64,000 bases of DNA, from assembly GCA_020137815.1 (NCBI GenBank), contig CM035359.1, positions 544,243-608,242 on the forward strand. Direction: 5' to 3'. The DNA is from Hormiphora californensis. Its lineage: Eukaryota > Ctenophora > Tentaculata > Cydippida > Pleurobrachiidae. The notes under the pieces are model-generated. The model made no database searches and was not told the origin of the DNA. It saw only the letters and a list, made by a program, of their open reading frames with translations. The translations under genes and the position numbers were made by a program. Shown piece after piece: positions 63,797-64,000 of the stretch. Within the stretch, counting starts at the first letter, position 1. The number at the start of each line of letters is the position of its first letter.

Positions 63797-64000
63797 AGAA
63801 CACATGTGTAAAGGGACTATTGGGTACAGGGTAGAACACATGTGTAAAGGGACTATTGGGTACAGGGTAGAACATGTGTAAAGGGACTATTGGGTACAGG
63901 GTAGAACACATGTGTAAAGGGACTATTGGGTACAGGGTAGAACATGTGTAAAGGGACTATTGGGTACAGGGTAGAACACATGTGTAAAGGGACTATTGGG
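63797..64000. repeat. 33-36-bp minisatellite, right part
   Basis: Continuation of the array at 61918-63105, running off the window end. Confidence 0.95.

Noticed and set aside
61918-64000. Possible CRISPR array
   Set aside because: Units are contiguous 33-36-mers with no unique spacers, in a eukaryotic context; this is a minisatellite.

Overview
The window looks like nuclear DNA from an invertebrate animal, probably an early-branching lineage such as a sponge or cnidarian. The taxon is inferred from gene content and was not tested. The evidence is GT/AG-spliced genes with short introns, a class A GPCR, an Ig/C-type-lectin/sushi surface protein, a Mu-class GST, a LINE retrotransposon and very many dinucleotide repeats and inverted-repeat transposons. 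No rRNA, tRNA, CRISPR array or viral gene was recognised.

Layout. (1) 1-20582, minus strand: three head-to-tail paralogues of one multidomain family, called here A (1-3889, runs off the left edge), B (5727-14121) and C (14330-20582). Each starts with small coiled-coil or acidic exons. In B and C a giant last exon follows, encoding a beta-rich domain resembling a cold-shock fold, a UPF1/ZNFX1-like superfamily 1 helicase, NF-X1-type Cys/His zinc fingers and a C-terminal PARP-like domain. Gene C has about ten single-base frame breaks in its 3' half and gene B has three. (2) 20583-30256: mostly repeats, namely a 15-bp minisatellite, a 1.3-kb near-perfect palindrome with TTAA ends, long GA/CT tracts and a 1.65-kb foldback element with a 9-bp target duplication. 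(3) 30257-36349, plus strand: a seven-exon class A GPCR, a telomere-like satellite and a two-exon multi-pass membrane protein. (4) 37516-47480, minus strand: a gene with several Ig domains, a C-type lectin domain and a sushi domain, whose introns hold three large transposons and several satellites. (5) 48032-54850: a DEAD-box helicase (plus), a Mu-class GST (minus), and a sulfotransferase-like gene (minus) broken by a LINE. (6) 55280-64000: a small secreted-type Cys-rich gene (minus) with a repeat-filled intron, then a 33-36-bp minisatellite interrupted by a hAT-like element.

Biology. The tandem family is the most interesting system. ZNFX1-type helicases and zinc-finger PARPs are both known in RNA surveillance and antiviral immunity in animals. 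Here the two activities are fused in one polypeptide and locally amplified, with duplicated in-phase exons in gene A, an in-frame minisatellite inside the gene B helicase and probable decay of gene C. An immune or RNA-sensing role is inference. The rest of the window is a gallery of non-autonomous DNA transposons whose target-site duplications can be read directly.
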